The notes under the pieces were generated by a model. The model was given only the letters and a program-made list of their open reading frames with translations. It was not told the origin of the DNA and did not search any database. Of a stretch of DNA of 64,000 bases, positions 8,629 to 17,333 are shown one piece after another. The stretch comes from JAMXLO01 sp963696645. GTDB taxonomy: Bacteria; Pseudomonadota; Alphaproteobacteria; Acetobacterales; Acetobacteraceae. The stretch is taken from contig CAVOKY010000007.1 of assembly GCA_963696645.1 (NCBI GenBank), positions 248,001 through 312,000 on the forward strand, read 5' to 3'. Both the position numbers and the translations under genes were made by a program. Each line of letters opens with the position of its first letter. The stretch's first letter is position 1.

Positions 8629-9660
8629 TCACGCCGCCTGCTTTGCCAGCATCCGCTGCGCGATCAGCGTCTCGGCGATCTGCACGGCGTTCAGTGCCGC
8701 ACCCTTGCGCAGGTTGTCGGAGACGCACCAGAACGACAGGCCGTGCGGCACCGTCGGGTCCTTGCGGATGCGGCTGACGTACACCGCGTCTTCGCCGGCA
8801 CATTCCTGGGGCGTCACGTAGCCGCCATCCTCGCGCACATCCACCACTTCGACACCCGGCGCCTCACGCAACGCGGCCCGCGCCTCGCCGGCGGTCACCG
8901 GCAGTTCGAATTCCACATTCACCGCCTCACCGTGGCCGATGAACACTGGCACTCGCACGCAGGTGGCGTGCACCGCGATCTTTGGGTCGAGGATCTTCTG
9001 GGTCTCGACCACCATCTTCCATTCCTCCTTGGTCGAGCCGTCGTCGAGGAACTTGTCGATGTGCGGGATGCAGTTGAAGGCGATCTCCTTGGTGAACTGC
9101 TGCGGCGCCGAGGATTCGAACACGAAGGACGACTTGGTGTGGTTGAACAGTTCGTCCATCCCCTCTTTGCCCGCGCCCGACACCGATTGGTAGGTCGCCA
9201 CCACCACGCGCCTGATGCGGAACTCGTCGTGCAGCGGCTTCAGTGCCACCACCATCTGGATGGTCGAACAGTTCGGATTGGCGATGATGTTGCGTTTCGC
9301 GAAATTGCGCAGTGCCTGCGGATTGACCTCGGGCACGACCAGGGGGATGTCCGGATCCATGCGGAACTGGCTGGTGTTGTCGATCACCACGCAGCCCGCG
9401 GCAGCGGCGCGAGGCGCATGGACGGCGGAGACCGAGGCGCCAGGCGAGAACAGCCCAATATCCCAGCCGTGGAAGTCGAAGGTGTCGAGATTGCGCACCT
9501 TGAGCACCGTCTTCTCGCCGAACGACACTTCCTGCCCGGTGGACCGGCCTGATGCGACCGCAGCCACCTCGTCAACCGGGAACCGACGTTCGGCCAGCGT
9601 CTTCAGCATCTCGCGCCCGACCGCCCCGGTGGCTCCGACGACAGCGACCCTGTAGCCCAT
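8629..9660 (-). CDS. asd: Aspartate-semialdehyde dehydrogenase
   Basis: Reduces aspartyl-4-phosphate to aspartate-4-semialdehyde with NADPH, the branch point to lysine/diaminopimelate, threonine and methionine. 343 residues, normal length. The nucleotide-binding start is VAVVGATGAVGREML; the catalytic cysteine lies in NPNCSTIQMV and a conserved region VSGAGKEGMDEL follows. The frame is open much further upstream (to 10080), but the Rossmann fold begins immediately after the ATG at 9660, which fixes the start. It stands alone, with a palindrome 24 bp upstream of the start. Confidence 0.97.
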   Translation of the reverse strand: MGYRVAVVGATGAVGREMLKTLAERRFPVDEVAAVASGRSTGQEVSFGEKTVLKVRNLDTFDFHGWDIGLFSPGASVSAVHAPRAAAAGCVVIDNTSQFRMDPDIPLVVPEVNPQALRNFAKRNIIANPNCSTIQMVVALKPLHDEFRIRRVVVATYQSVSGAGKEGMDELFNHTKSSFVFESSAPQQFTKEIAFNCIPHIDKFLDDGSTKEEWKMVVETQKILDPKIAVHATCVRVPVFIGHGEAVNVEFELPVTAGEARAALREAPGVEVVDVREDGGYVTPQECAGEDAVYVSRIRKDPTVPHGLSFWCVSDNLRKGAALNAVQIAETLIAQRMLAKQAA

Positions 9661-9683
9661 GTGCGTGCTCCAGCATTTACAAT

Positions 9684-9726
9684 CGTCATGGCTGGCCTGG
9701 GGCCTGAACCGGGGACAGCCATGACG
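9684..9726. repeat. Short palindrome upstream of asd
   Basis: CGTCATGGCTG and CAGCCATGACG face each other around a GC-rich centre, forming a 43-bp hairpin-capable sequence. It resembles a shortened copy of the 2194-2270 repeat, and may be a decayed member of that family. Confidence 0.65.
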
Positions 9727-10245
9727 ATGGGCCGCTATTAGGGCACTGCGCGCCGCATAGGCAAGGCTGTCACCATCGCGGAACCGCCTGTCGGGCAGAT
9801 TGTCCGGCGACGCAGATGGGGGCCCAGGCAGCACAGTCCGGCCAGCGGGTAGAATTCCAGCCCCTATCGCATCGTCCAGCAGGAGCCGTCGAACGGGAGC
9901 TGATCGAACGCCAACGGAACCATGGAGAGAGACGCGACGATCCAGGCGAAGCCGATCCGCTGTACCGCGGGCTGCGGCAATAACGTCAGCAGCGTCGGCG
10001 GCATCGAGGCGAGGAATGCCGAATACGGCGGGGCAAACTGCGCGGACGAGGGGACGTTCGGTGTTGGCCCGGGCCGCCAATCAGGGGCTTTGGACGGCGA
10101 CGGCCGCGGGACGACCGATCGGCGACCGTAACCTCATGTTGAGGGTCGTCATTACGGGCGCACCAAGGCGTGATGCGGCCTGCCACGGAACCGCCACGCA
10201 TGGTTCGCATGTAGCGTGCATTGCTACCAACGATCGAGGTTCATC
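9727..10245. other. Intergenic region without recognised gene
   Basis: About 0.5 kb between the asd palindrome and the 25-residue ORF. Both strands hold open frames of up to about 150 codons, including the upstream extension of asd, but amino-acid composition is skewed and no motif is recognisable. I see nothing else. Confidence 0.4.
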
Positions 10246-10323
10246 ATGCGCGGCATACTGCTCTGGGCTCTTGGTATTCCGATTCCGATCATCATCCTGC
10301 TATATCTCTTCCACGTGATTTGA
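10246..10323 (+). CDS. 25-residue single-helix membrane peptide
   Basis: ORF MRGILLWALGIPIPIIILLY then LFHVI, preceded by a GAGG ribosome site. It consists of one membrane helix with a double Ile-Pro motif. Short 'MR-ILLW-GIPIPIIIL' peptides of this kind occur widely in alphaproteobacteria as uncharacterised proteins (recalled, not searched). The following DUF4157-like gene is on the same strand 44 bp further on and may be co-transcribed. Function unknown. Confidence 0.7.
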   Translation: MRGILLWALGIPIPIIILLYLFHVI

Positions 10324-10367
10324 CTACCTCGACCACGGCGGCGGGTCATCCGGAATGCGCTTCCGAG

Positions 10368-10913
10368 GTGACCCGCCGTCGCGCCATCGGTCTGTTGGTC
10401 ATGACTGGACTGACCGCATCAGCAACGGCGGCGGGCGCTCACGGCGTCTATGCGCCCGTCGGTCAGGTGCTGGGTCGGGATATGCAAAACTTGGCATCCC
10501 AGTTGCTGGCACAATGGATCAGCGATACGCGGCAGGAATTGCTGGCGGCTGGCACCCAACCGATGCCTGCACAGATCATCGAGGGTCTGGCGGGTTATTT
10601 TTCACCCGACATTCTGCGCGAGGTGCGCTTCCGCACCGGCGACATCACGGATCTGTCGCTGCCGGCATTGGCCTTCCAATATGGCGATACTGCCGCGATC
10701 ACATTGGGTGACGTGGTCATGTTCAACCATCCGTCCGATGCGCAGACCGATCTCAAGCTCTGGGCGCATGAACTGACACATGTGATGCAGTACCGTCGCT
10801 GGGGCCTCGACGGCTTTGCCGTTCGCTATGTTGCGGACAGCAGCGCGGTCGAGCGCGAAGCTTACGGCAACGCGGACCGCTTTGTGATCTGGCGCAGCAC
10901 CGGAAGCCGATAA
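10368..10913 (+). CDS. DUF4157-like exported protein with HELTH motif
   Basis: About 181 residues from a GTG at 10368. The N-terminus TRRRAIGLLVMTGLTASATA looks like a Tat-style or Sec signal (RRR then a hydrophobic stretch and an Ala-rich end). The mature part carries DVVMFN and AHELTHVMQYRRWG, the His-Glu-x-x-His plus Gln signature of DUF4157 (zincin-like fold, common in peptidoglycan and toxin-associated proteins). An alternative ATG at 10221 in the same frame would overlap the 25-residue ORF and hide the signal peptide, so I prefer the GTG. Substrate unknown. Confidence 0.75.
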   Translation: MTRRRAIGLLVMTGLTASATAAGAHGVYAPVGQVLGRDMQNLASQLLAQWISDTRQELLAAGTQPMPAQIIEGLAGYFSPDILREVRFRTGDITDLSLPALAFQYGDTAAITLGDVVMFNHPSDAQTDLKLWAHELTHVMQYRRWGLDGFAVRYVADSSAVEREAYGNADRFVIWRSTGSR

Positions 10914-11168
10914 GCCAAAGTTTTGCCTGCGCGTCTTTACCGTGACGCGCATGGCGCTCGTCGCAGCGTCCACGGCCAGCATGGTGCCGCGACAGACAGC
11001 CGGGACAGGGGCGGCCATGGCAGTGAACCCGATCCTGGCACTGCTTTCCGGCCGTCGGTGAACCCGCCGCTTGCTTGCTTCGGCAACCGCGATATTGCAG
11101 CCTGCGTCCGAACCGATGATCCGACCGCGACATAACTGCGGCGTACGATAATAAGGGAAAGAAACGTC

Positions 11169-12413
11169 ATGTTCGCATGGTTTTCCGATCTCACGTCCCG
11201 CGAACGCCGCACCATGCTCGCCTGTTTCGGCGGTTGGTCGCTCGATGCGCTCGACGTGCAGATCTTCTCGTTCGTCATCCCCAGCCTGCTGGTCCTGTGG
11301 AAGATAACCACTGCCCAGGCCGGCGAACTTGGCACCATCACCTTGCTGGTATCGGCGTTCGGCGGCTGGCTCGCCGGCGCACTGTCGGATCGCTGGGGGC
11401 GGGTGCGCGTGCTGCAAATCACCATCGTATGGTACGCGTTCTTCACCTTCCTGTGCGGCTTTGCCCAGGATTTCACCCAGCTCTTCATCTTGCGCGCGCT
11501 GCAGGGCTTGGGCTTTGGCGGCGAATGGGCCGCCGGCGCGGTGCTGATGGGCGAGGTGATCCAGGATCGGTACCGCGGTCGCGCCGTGGGCCTGGTGCAA
11601 ACCGGCTGGTCGATCGGCTGGGGTTCCGCGGCGATCCTCTACACTCTGCTGATCGCCGTGCTGCCAGAGGAATACGCCTGGCGCTCGCTGTTCTGGATCG
11701 GGCTTGCCCCGGCGGCGTTGGTGTTCTGGATCCGCCGATTCATCCAGGAACCGGAAATCCGCCGCAACCGCGAGGCACCGGCGGGTTTCGCGCATATCTT
11801 CTCTGTGCTGAAGCCGCCGTATCTTTCAACCACGTGGCGCGTCGCCATGATGGTGACGGGCGCGCAGGGCGGCGGCTACGCGCTGGCGGTCTGGCTGCCG
11901 ACATACCTGAAGACGGTGCGCCACATCTCGGCGGTCGGCACAGGCGGCTATACGCTGGTGCTGATCCTCGGCGCGTTCTTCGGCTTCGTTACCGGCGCCT
12001 ATCTGGCCGACGGGATCGGCCGCAAGAGCACCTTCATGCTGTCTGCCATCGCCTCGGTCGTGCTGACGCTGGTCTATCTGCTCGCGCCATTGAGCAATGC
12101 ATGGTTCCTGCCGGTCGGCTTCCTGCTTGGGTATGTATCGCTGATCATGTTCTCGCCGATGGGCTCGTTCATGACCGAACTGTATCCGACCGCGGTGCGC
12201 GGCGCCGGCCAGGGCTTCTGCTACAACGCCGGCCGCGGCGTTGGGGCGCTGTTTCCCGCGCTGGTGGGCTTCCTGGCCGTGCAACTCGGGCTGACGCTGG
12301 CGATCGCGATCTTCAGCATAGCGGCGTATGGCGTGATGATCGCTGCGTTGCTGATGCTGCCGGAGACGCGGGGGCGTTCACTGCTCAGCCTGGAGCAGAC
12401 AGCCGGCGAGTGA
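11169..12413 (+). CDS. MFS transporter, aromatic acid/H+ symporter (AHS) type
   Basis: Inner-membrane secondary carrier of 414 residues with twelve predicted helices. The loop 2-3 signature appears as GWLAGALSDRWGRVRVL, repeated in the second half as GAYLADGIGRKSTFML. The N-terminal DALDVQIFSFVIP (an acid in helix 1) is typical of AHS and sialate-type carriers for small organic acids. A GGGAAAG-like ribosome site precedes the ATG. It is monocistronic, so the substrate cannot be inferred from neighbours. Confidence 0.88.
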   Translation: MFAWFSDLTSRERRTMLACFGGWSLDALDVQIFSFVIPSLLVLWKITTAQAGELGTITLLVSAFGGWLAGALSDRWGRVRVLQITIVWYAFFTFLCGFAQDFTQLFILRALQGLGFGGEWAAGAVLMGEVIQDRYRGRAVGLVQTGWSIGWGSAAILYTLLIAVLPEEYAWRSLFWIGLAPAALVFWIRRFIQEPEIRRNREAPAGFAHIFSVLKPPYLSTTWRVAMMVTGAQGGGYALAVWLPTYLKTVRHISAVGTGGYTLVLILGAFFGFVTGAYLADGIGRKSTFMLSAIASVVLTLVYLLAPLSNAWFLPVGFLLGYVSLIMFSPMGSFMTELYPTAVRGAGQGFCYNAGRGVGALFPALVGFLAVQLGLTLAIAIFSIAAYGVMIAALLMLPETRGRSLLSLEQTAGE

Positions 12414-12488
12414 GTTCGGACGAAGCGCACCGGCGGCCGCGGCTGGAGATTGCCTCGGCTCGCACGGGGCGCCTCGAGCACGCCGACG

Positions 12489-12908
12489 TTAGCGTGTCGT
12501 GTTGGGAACCGGCTGGGTCGCAATGACGGTCGGTGCATCGGTTGTCACGGGTGCGCCGGTGACCGTCGGCTGAGCGGTCCCATAGGCCTGGCTGGTGCTG
12601 CCCAGGTTCAGCGCGGCGAGCGTTGGTCCGTCCAATTGACCGGTCGCATTCAGATTGTGCTGCTGCTGATAGCCGCGAACTGCGGACTCTGTGGCAGGAC
12701 CCCACAGCCCGTCGATATTTCCATTGTATGTGCCTGCCTGCTGCAGACGCGTCTGCACCTGCACGATCATATCCGACGACAATGCCGGCGACTGTGGCGA
12801 GGCGTAGCTGATATGGCTCGGTTGGCTGTTGTTGTAACCCGAGCAGGCAGCGAGTGCTGCAACGCTGGAAAGGGCCAACAGAGCGGCGATGTTGCGGACT
12901 TTAATCAT
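12489..12908 (-). CDS. Lipoprotein with peptidoglycan-binding domain
   Basis: 139 residues. Signal peptide MIKVRNIAALLALSSVAALA with lipobox LAACSG (Cys about residue 22), then a PG_binding_1 domain (VQVQTRLQQAGTYNGNIDG and ATESAVRGYQQQHNLNATG). The C-terminal 30 residues are Thr/Pro-rich and probably disordered. Likely anchored to a membrane and touching the cell wall. Convergent with the MFS gene; the start is supported by a GGGAAAACC-type leader. Confidence 0.88.
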   Translation of the reverse strand: MIKVRNIAALLALSSVAALAACSGYNNSQPSHISYASPQSPALSSDMIVQVQTRLQQAGTYNGNIDGLWGPATESAVRGYQQQHNLNATGQLDGPTLAALNLGSTSQAYGTAQPTVTGAPVTTDAPTVIATQPVPNTTR

Positions 12909-13211
12909 TGGTTTTCCCTTTAAAGGTCGACGCAGGCAAGCGCCCCGCCAGCGGCGGCACGGTACGCGTCAGTCAGTTATGGATGGGAACTGATGCAGCC
13001 GAAACTGGTGCGCTCACCGTTCGGTTACATCCGGCAACAACGCAATCGTGATGAGGCCCCGCAACACGGCGGCTGCATCGCCGCGAACCACTGCCTGAAA
13101 GGCAGCGGCGCGGAGACTGGCGAGAGTTCTCCGTGACAGGCCGGCAGCGACGTTAACCGTGACTTTATGGCTTCGGTTCAAGGTACGTTTATCGCTCGAT
13201 GGGAACCGCCC

Positions 13212-15995
13212 ATGATGTCTCGCTTTGCCAGGCTGGCGATGTTGCTCGGCCAGTCTCGCACCAGATATCTGCTGGTCGGCTTGGCGCTGTTCATCGGTGT
13301 CGCTCTCGCGATGGCCATGGCGTGGTTCATCGTCACGTCGCGGCAAGCCGTGATCGATGCTGCCGTACGCGAAATGCGCAACGACGCGCTGATGCTGGCA
13401 GAACAGGAGGATCGGCAGCTGCAGGCCGTGGGTGTCGTGGCATCCGGCCTGATCGAGCATATGCGCGAGATGGGTGTCGACTCGCCGGAGAAGTTCGAGC
13501 AGCTCGCGGCGGTGCCGGAAATGCGCCTGAACCTACTGGACCGCGTCGCGGGCTTGGCCTACATCGCGGAGCTCGCATTGTCGGACCGGCACGGCAACCT
13601 GGTCGCTTTCTCCGGTGAACCGCCGCCGCTACAGTCAGACGCCGCCGACCGGAACTTCATCCGCGCATTGAGCGATGCCGTGGGGGCGCAGATCCTGATC
13701 AGCGAGCCATCGCGCAGCAGGCTCACCGGCGAGTGGACAATCCAGCTGGGCCGCAGATTTGAAGCTGCCGATGGAGGACTTATCGGCTTTGTGCTGAGCA
13801 CAATCCGAATCCACCACTTCGAGCAGTTTTATGCCCGCCTGCCGCTGACGGGAGACGGTGCGTACGAGCTGTATCGCAGCGATGGTGTGCTGATGGCGCG
13901 CTATCCGCACGTTGATGCCGCAATCAGCAAGAGTTTCGGCGGGACGCTGAATTTCACCCGTATGCGCGGCTCGCTGGGCGATGCCGTGGTCCGGCAGATC
14001 AGCATCCTCGACGGCATGGACCGGCTGGTCGTGCCGCACGAGATGATGCATTTCCCACTGATTGTTGTGGTCAGCGATACGATGCAGTCAATCCTGCACA
14101 CGTGGCGAGGGGAGATCCCCACACTCGTCGCCGCGACCGTCATGTTGGAACTTGGGCTGGCAGGGATGGTACTGCTGGCCCTGCGTCACCTGCGCAGTTA
14201 CGAGAAGCTGCAGGCGGCCGAAACCGCGCAAGCGCGCGCCGAGGCCGGGCGGCTCGTTGCGGAGGAACGAGCGTCCGCCGCTCACTTGCTCCACATGCAG
14301 GAGTTGCGCTTCGACACGGCGCTGCAGAACATGCTGCAAGGGTTTTTCATGGCCGACCACGATGGCAAGCTTCTGGTGGTCAACCGTCGTTTTCTCCAGC
14401 TCTTCGGCCTGCCGCCGGACATAGTCAGGCCGGGCATGGATCACGGCGAGCTGACGCAACTCATGGCCTCGCAAGGTAATGTCTCACCTGATGACGCCGC
14501 CGCAATCGGCCAGCACCGGCAGTCGCTGATCCATCGGAATGAGCCTTCAACGATCGTCTGGGAACTCTGCGATGGGCGAGCCTTCACGGTGACGCACCAG
14601 CCCATGGAAGAGGGCTGGCTCACCACCTACGAGGACATTGGTGAACACCGCGCGGCGGAGGCGAAAATCGCCTATCTGGCGCGCCATGATGCATTGACCG
14701 ATTTGCCCAACCGATTGCTGTTTCGCGAAATGCTGGCGCATGCTCTGGCGTTCGCACGTCGAGGGCGGATGGTGGCGCTGCTGTGTCTCGATCTCGATCA
14801 GTTCAAGTCGGTCAACGAGACGCTGGGCCATCCTGTCGGCGATATGCTGCTGCAAGCGGTGGCACAGCGCCTCCAGAGCGGCTTGCGCGAGATCGATATC
14901 GTTGCCCGGCTTGGCGGCGACGAATTCGCGATCATCCAGACAGCGATCGAATCGCCGCTCGACACCACCGGGTTGGCGAGCAGACTGATCGAGCAGATCG
15001 AGGCGCCGTTCGAGGTGGCCGGGCATACGATCATCATCGGCACCAGTATCGGCATCGCTTTCGCGCCGCAGGACGGCACGGATGCCATTCAACTGCTGAA
15101 GGCCGCCGATATGGCGCTGTATCGCGCCAAGCTCGATGGCCGCGGGGTGTATCGGCTGTTCCGGGCAGACATGGATGCGGCGATGCAGGCGCGTCGTATC
15201 CTGGAGCTTGACCTGCGTCTTGCGCTGGCCGCCGGGCAGTTGGAAGTGTTCTATCAGCCGCTGGTCGATGTTCGCGCCAGGCGCGTCGCCGGCTGCGAGG
15301 CGTTGTTGCGTTGGCGGCATCCGGTGAACGGGTTGGTGGCACCGGACCGGTTCATCCCGCTGGCCGAGGATACCGGCATGATCGTGCCGATCGGCGAATG
15401 GGTGCTGCGACAGGCCTGCACTGCGGCGTGCGGCTGGCCGCATGCCATGAAGGTTGCGATCAATTTGTCGGCGGTGCAGTTCAAGAGCCGCGAATTGGTC
15501 GCCGCTGTGGTGGCGGCGCTGGACGCGTCCGGTTTGCCGCCCCGCCGGCTCGAGTTGGAGATCACCGAAACGGTGATGCTGCAGGACACCGATGCCACAC
15601 TCGCGACGCTGCACGAGTTGAGGAACCTGGGCATCCAGATTGCCATGGATGACTTCGGCACCGGTTATTCTTCGCTGAGTTATCTCCGTCGATTCCCGTT
15701 CGACCGGATCAAGATCGATCAGTCGTTCGTTCGCGAGATGGCAACGCGGGCTGATTGCATAGCGATCGTTCGAGCGGTGACCACGCTGGGTCGCGACCTC
15801 GGCATGGGGACCACGGCCGAAGGGGTGGAGACGTGCGAACAGCTTGACGTTCTTACCCAGGCCGGCTGCACGGAGGCGCAGGGCTACCTGTTCGGCCCGG
15901 CCGTGCCGGACGCCGATCTGCCCGAGTTGTTGCGGACCATCGCCGGGATGCTCCGGATCCCGGTTGCCCACGCGCTGTCCGAACCGGTCGCCTAG
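13212..15995 (+). CDS. Membrane GGDEF-EAL cyclic-di-GMP enzyme with Cache-like sensor and PAS
   Basis: About 927 residues. Order: membrane helix near 20-42, periplasmic Cache-like sensor to about 300, second helix near 303-326, short coiled segment (AETAQARAEAGRLVAEERA), PAS domain, GGDEF domain with intact RLGGDEFAII near 567, and EAL domain with CEALLRW near 695, DDFGTGYSSLSYL and KIDQSFV. Both catalytic signatures are intact, so it could make and degrade c-di-GMP in response to an external ligand. An ATG at 13167 in frame would add 15 residues; the MMSRF start better places a basic stretch before helix 1. Monocistronic. Confidence 0.93.
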   Translation: MMSRFARLAMLLGQSRTRYLLVGLALFIGVALAMAMAWFIVTSRQAVIDAAVREMRNDALMLAEQEDRQLQAVGVVASGLIEHMREMGVDSPEKFEQLAAVPEMRLNLLDRVAGLAYIAELALSDRHGNLVAFSGEPPPLQSDAADRNFIRALSDAVGAQILISEPSRSRLTGEWTIQLGRRFEAADGGLIGFVLSTIRIHHFEQFYARLPLTGDGAYELYRSDGVLMARYPHVDAAISKSFGGTLNFTRMRGSLGDAVVRQISILDGMDRLVVPHEMMHFPLIVVVSDTMQSILHTWRGEIPTLVAATVMLELGLAGMVLLALRHLRSYEKLQAAETAQARAEAGRLVAEERASAAHLLHMQELRFDTALQNMLQGFFMADHDGKLLVVNRRFLQLFGLPPDIVRPGMDHGELTQLMASQGNVSPDDAAAIGQHRQSLIHRNEPSTIVWELCDGRAFTVTHQPMEEGWLTTYEDIGEHRAAEAKIAYLARHDALTDLPNRLLFREMLAHALAFARRGRMVALLCLDLDQFKSVNETLGHPVGDMLLQAVAQRLQSGLREIDIVARLGGDEFAIIQTAIESPLDTTGLASRLIEQIEAPFEVAGHTIIIGTSIGIAFAPQDGTDAIQLLKAADMALYRAKLDGRGVYRLFRADMDAAMQARRILELDLRLALAAGQLEVFYQPLVDVRARRVAGCEALLRWRHPVNGLVAPDRFIPLAEDTGMIVPIGEWVLRQACTAACGWPHAMKVAINLSAVQFKSRELVAAVVAALDASGLPPRRLELEITETVMLQDTDATLATLHELRNLGIQIAMDDFGTGYSSLSYLRRFPFDRIKIDQSFVREMATRADCIAIVRAVTTLGRDLGMGTTAEGVETCEQLDVLTQAGCTEAQGYLFGPAVPDADLPELLRTIAGMLRIPVAHALSEPVA

Positions 15996-16144
15996 GTCCC
16001 ACCCCCGACATTCGGCCGATTCAATTCCGCATTGGCTCGCGCAAGAGTGCAGCTATATGCGGCTGTGCACCCCATATGTCGCCATGATTCCCGGCCACTC
16101 CGGAACCCGGGCGGGAAAACCGAAGCAGCAGAGGAATATCGAGC

Positions 16145-16417
16145 ATGACATCCTTTACCGAGACGGCTGCCAACAAAGTGGAAGACACGACTGCCCAGAT
16201 TGCCCGGCTGCGGGCCCAGGTCGAGGCGCTGATGAAGGACCGGGTGACGCCGGCGGTGACCGACGCGGCTGGTCGCGCCGAGGCCGCCATGCACAGCGCG
16301 GCGGATGCGGTGCGCGGGCAGGCCGAGACGGTGTCCGGCAAGGTCCGCGAGCAACCACTGCTGGCGATCCTGATCGCCGCGGCGGTCGGCTACGCGCTCG
16401 GCCGAGTGTTTCGCTGA
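16145..16417 (+). CDS. DUF883 (YqjD/ElaB-like) membrane-anchored protein
   Basis: 90 residues: an amphipathic, Ala/Glu-rich helical N-terminal part (residues 1-65) and a C-terminal membrane helix LLAILIAAAVGYALGRVF, the usual layout of YqjD/ElaB proteins that tether to the inner membrane and can bind ribosomes in stationary phase (known for E. coli YqjD). The next gene starts 3 bp after its stop, so the two form an operon matching the yqjD-yqjE arrangement. Confidence 0.85.
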   Translation: MTSFTETAANKVEDTTAQIARLRAQVEALMKDRVTPAVTDAAGRAEAAMHSAADAVRGQAETVSGKVREQPLLAILIAAAVGYALGRVFR

Positions 16418-16420
16418 TCC

Positions 16421-16819
16421 ATGCGAACCCTCCGCCTGGCGCGCATCGCAATAGAGGCGGAGGGCCTGCGCCTTCGTCAGCGAGCGCAGCGCACCGCTGT
16501 TCGCATTGCGTTCGGGGTGATCGCGCTGACCTTTCTGATCGGTGCCGTGGCGTTCGTCCACATTGCCGCGTGGTACTGGCTGCGCGGCGCTCTGCCGCGC
16601 GAGTCCACCGCCGCGATCATGGCCGGGGCAGACTTCGTCCTGGCTATGGTGCTGGGTTTCCTGGCAACCCGTTCGGCGCCGGGCCGCGTCGAACTGGAAG
16701 CGTTGGAAGTCCGCCAGCGCGCAATGGAAAGCGCCATGAGCTCGATCGCGATTTCGTCGCTGATGGTTCAGGCGCTACGGCTGCTGGCTAGCCTGCTGAG
16801 GCGCCCACGCTCTGGCTAG
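16421..16819 (+). CDS. Phage-holin-like/YqjE-like membrane protein
   Basis: 132 residues with two hydrophobic hairpin helices (VIALTFLIGAVAFVHIAAWYW and ADFVLAMVLGFLAT) and a third weaker one near the C-terminus. This fits the holin-X/YqjE group that accompanies DUF883 proteins. It overlaps the convergent CBS gene by 4 bp at the stop codons. Function unknown; the pairing suggests an envelope role with the DUF883 partner. Confidence 0.7.
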   Translation: MRTLRLARIAIEAEGLRLRQRAQRTAVRIAFGVIALTFLIGAVAFVHIAAWYWLRGALPRESTAAIMAGADFVLAMVLGFLATRSAPGRVELEALEVRQRAMESAMSSIAISSLMVQALRLLASLLRRPRSG

Positions 16820-17235
16820 CGCATCCGCTCCCAGATCCCGGTTTCCTCATCGAGCCGATCCTGTTCCAGCCCACGGAAGTCGCCGCGCGAGACGATGCCG
16901 ATCACCACGCCATCCTCCACCACGGGGACGTGGCGGAACCCGCCGTCGCGCATCAGGCGCAACGCATGGATCGCGGTGTGACGCGGCGGCAGATGGTGCG
17001 GATCCTTGGTCATCACGTGTCTGAGCGGCGTCGCGGCGGCGTCCTTGCCCTGGGCGAGCACGCGAACGGCGTCGCGACCGGTGAAGATGCCGATCAGCTC
17101 GCCCTTCGGACCGGTGACCAGAATGGCGCCGATATTGCGCGTATCCATGTGGGTGCAGGCTTCCTGCACGGTCGCGGAGGGCGGCAGGGTCAGCGGCTGC
17201 TGGTTGCGGATGATTTCCGACATTTCGCGATTCAT
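16816..17235 (-). CDS. Tandem CBS-domain protein
   Basis: 139 residues made of two CBS motifs (ATVQEACTHMDTRNIGAILV and HTAIHALRLMRDGGFRHVPV). Such stand-alone pairs bind adenine nucleotides and act as energy sensors. The ATG at 17235 has a well-placed GGAGG, whereas the longer frame to 17265 has none. It is 99 bp downstream of pdxA on the same strand and convergent with the holin-like gene, so it may or may not belong to the catabolic operon. Confidence 0.9.
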   Translation of the reverse strand: MNREMSEIIRNQQPLTLPPSATVQEACTHMDTRNIGAILVTGPKGELIGIFTGRDAVRVLAQGKDAAATPLRHVMTKDPHHLPPRHTAIHALRLMRDGGFRHVPVVEDGVVIGIVSRGDFRGLEQDRLDEETGIWERMR

Positions 17236-17333
17236 GATGTGTCCTCCAACCGCTCGATCAGCCAACAGTTAACATGGCATAAAGCTGTAGTCCTGCCATT
17301 GATCGAGATCAAACGAACCTTTGGCGTTACGCA

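Noticed and set aside
9661..10080. N-terminal extension of aspartate-semialdehyde dehydrogenase
   Set aside because: The Rossmann fold starts right after ATG 9660; the upstream part includes a palindrome and has non-coding composition.
14547..15971. 474-codon open frame on the minus strand
   Set aside because: Antisense to the GGDEF-EAL gene, whose motifs are complete; no domain recognised.
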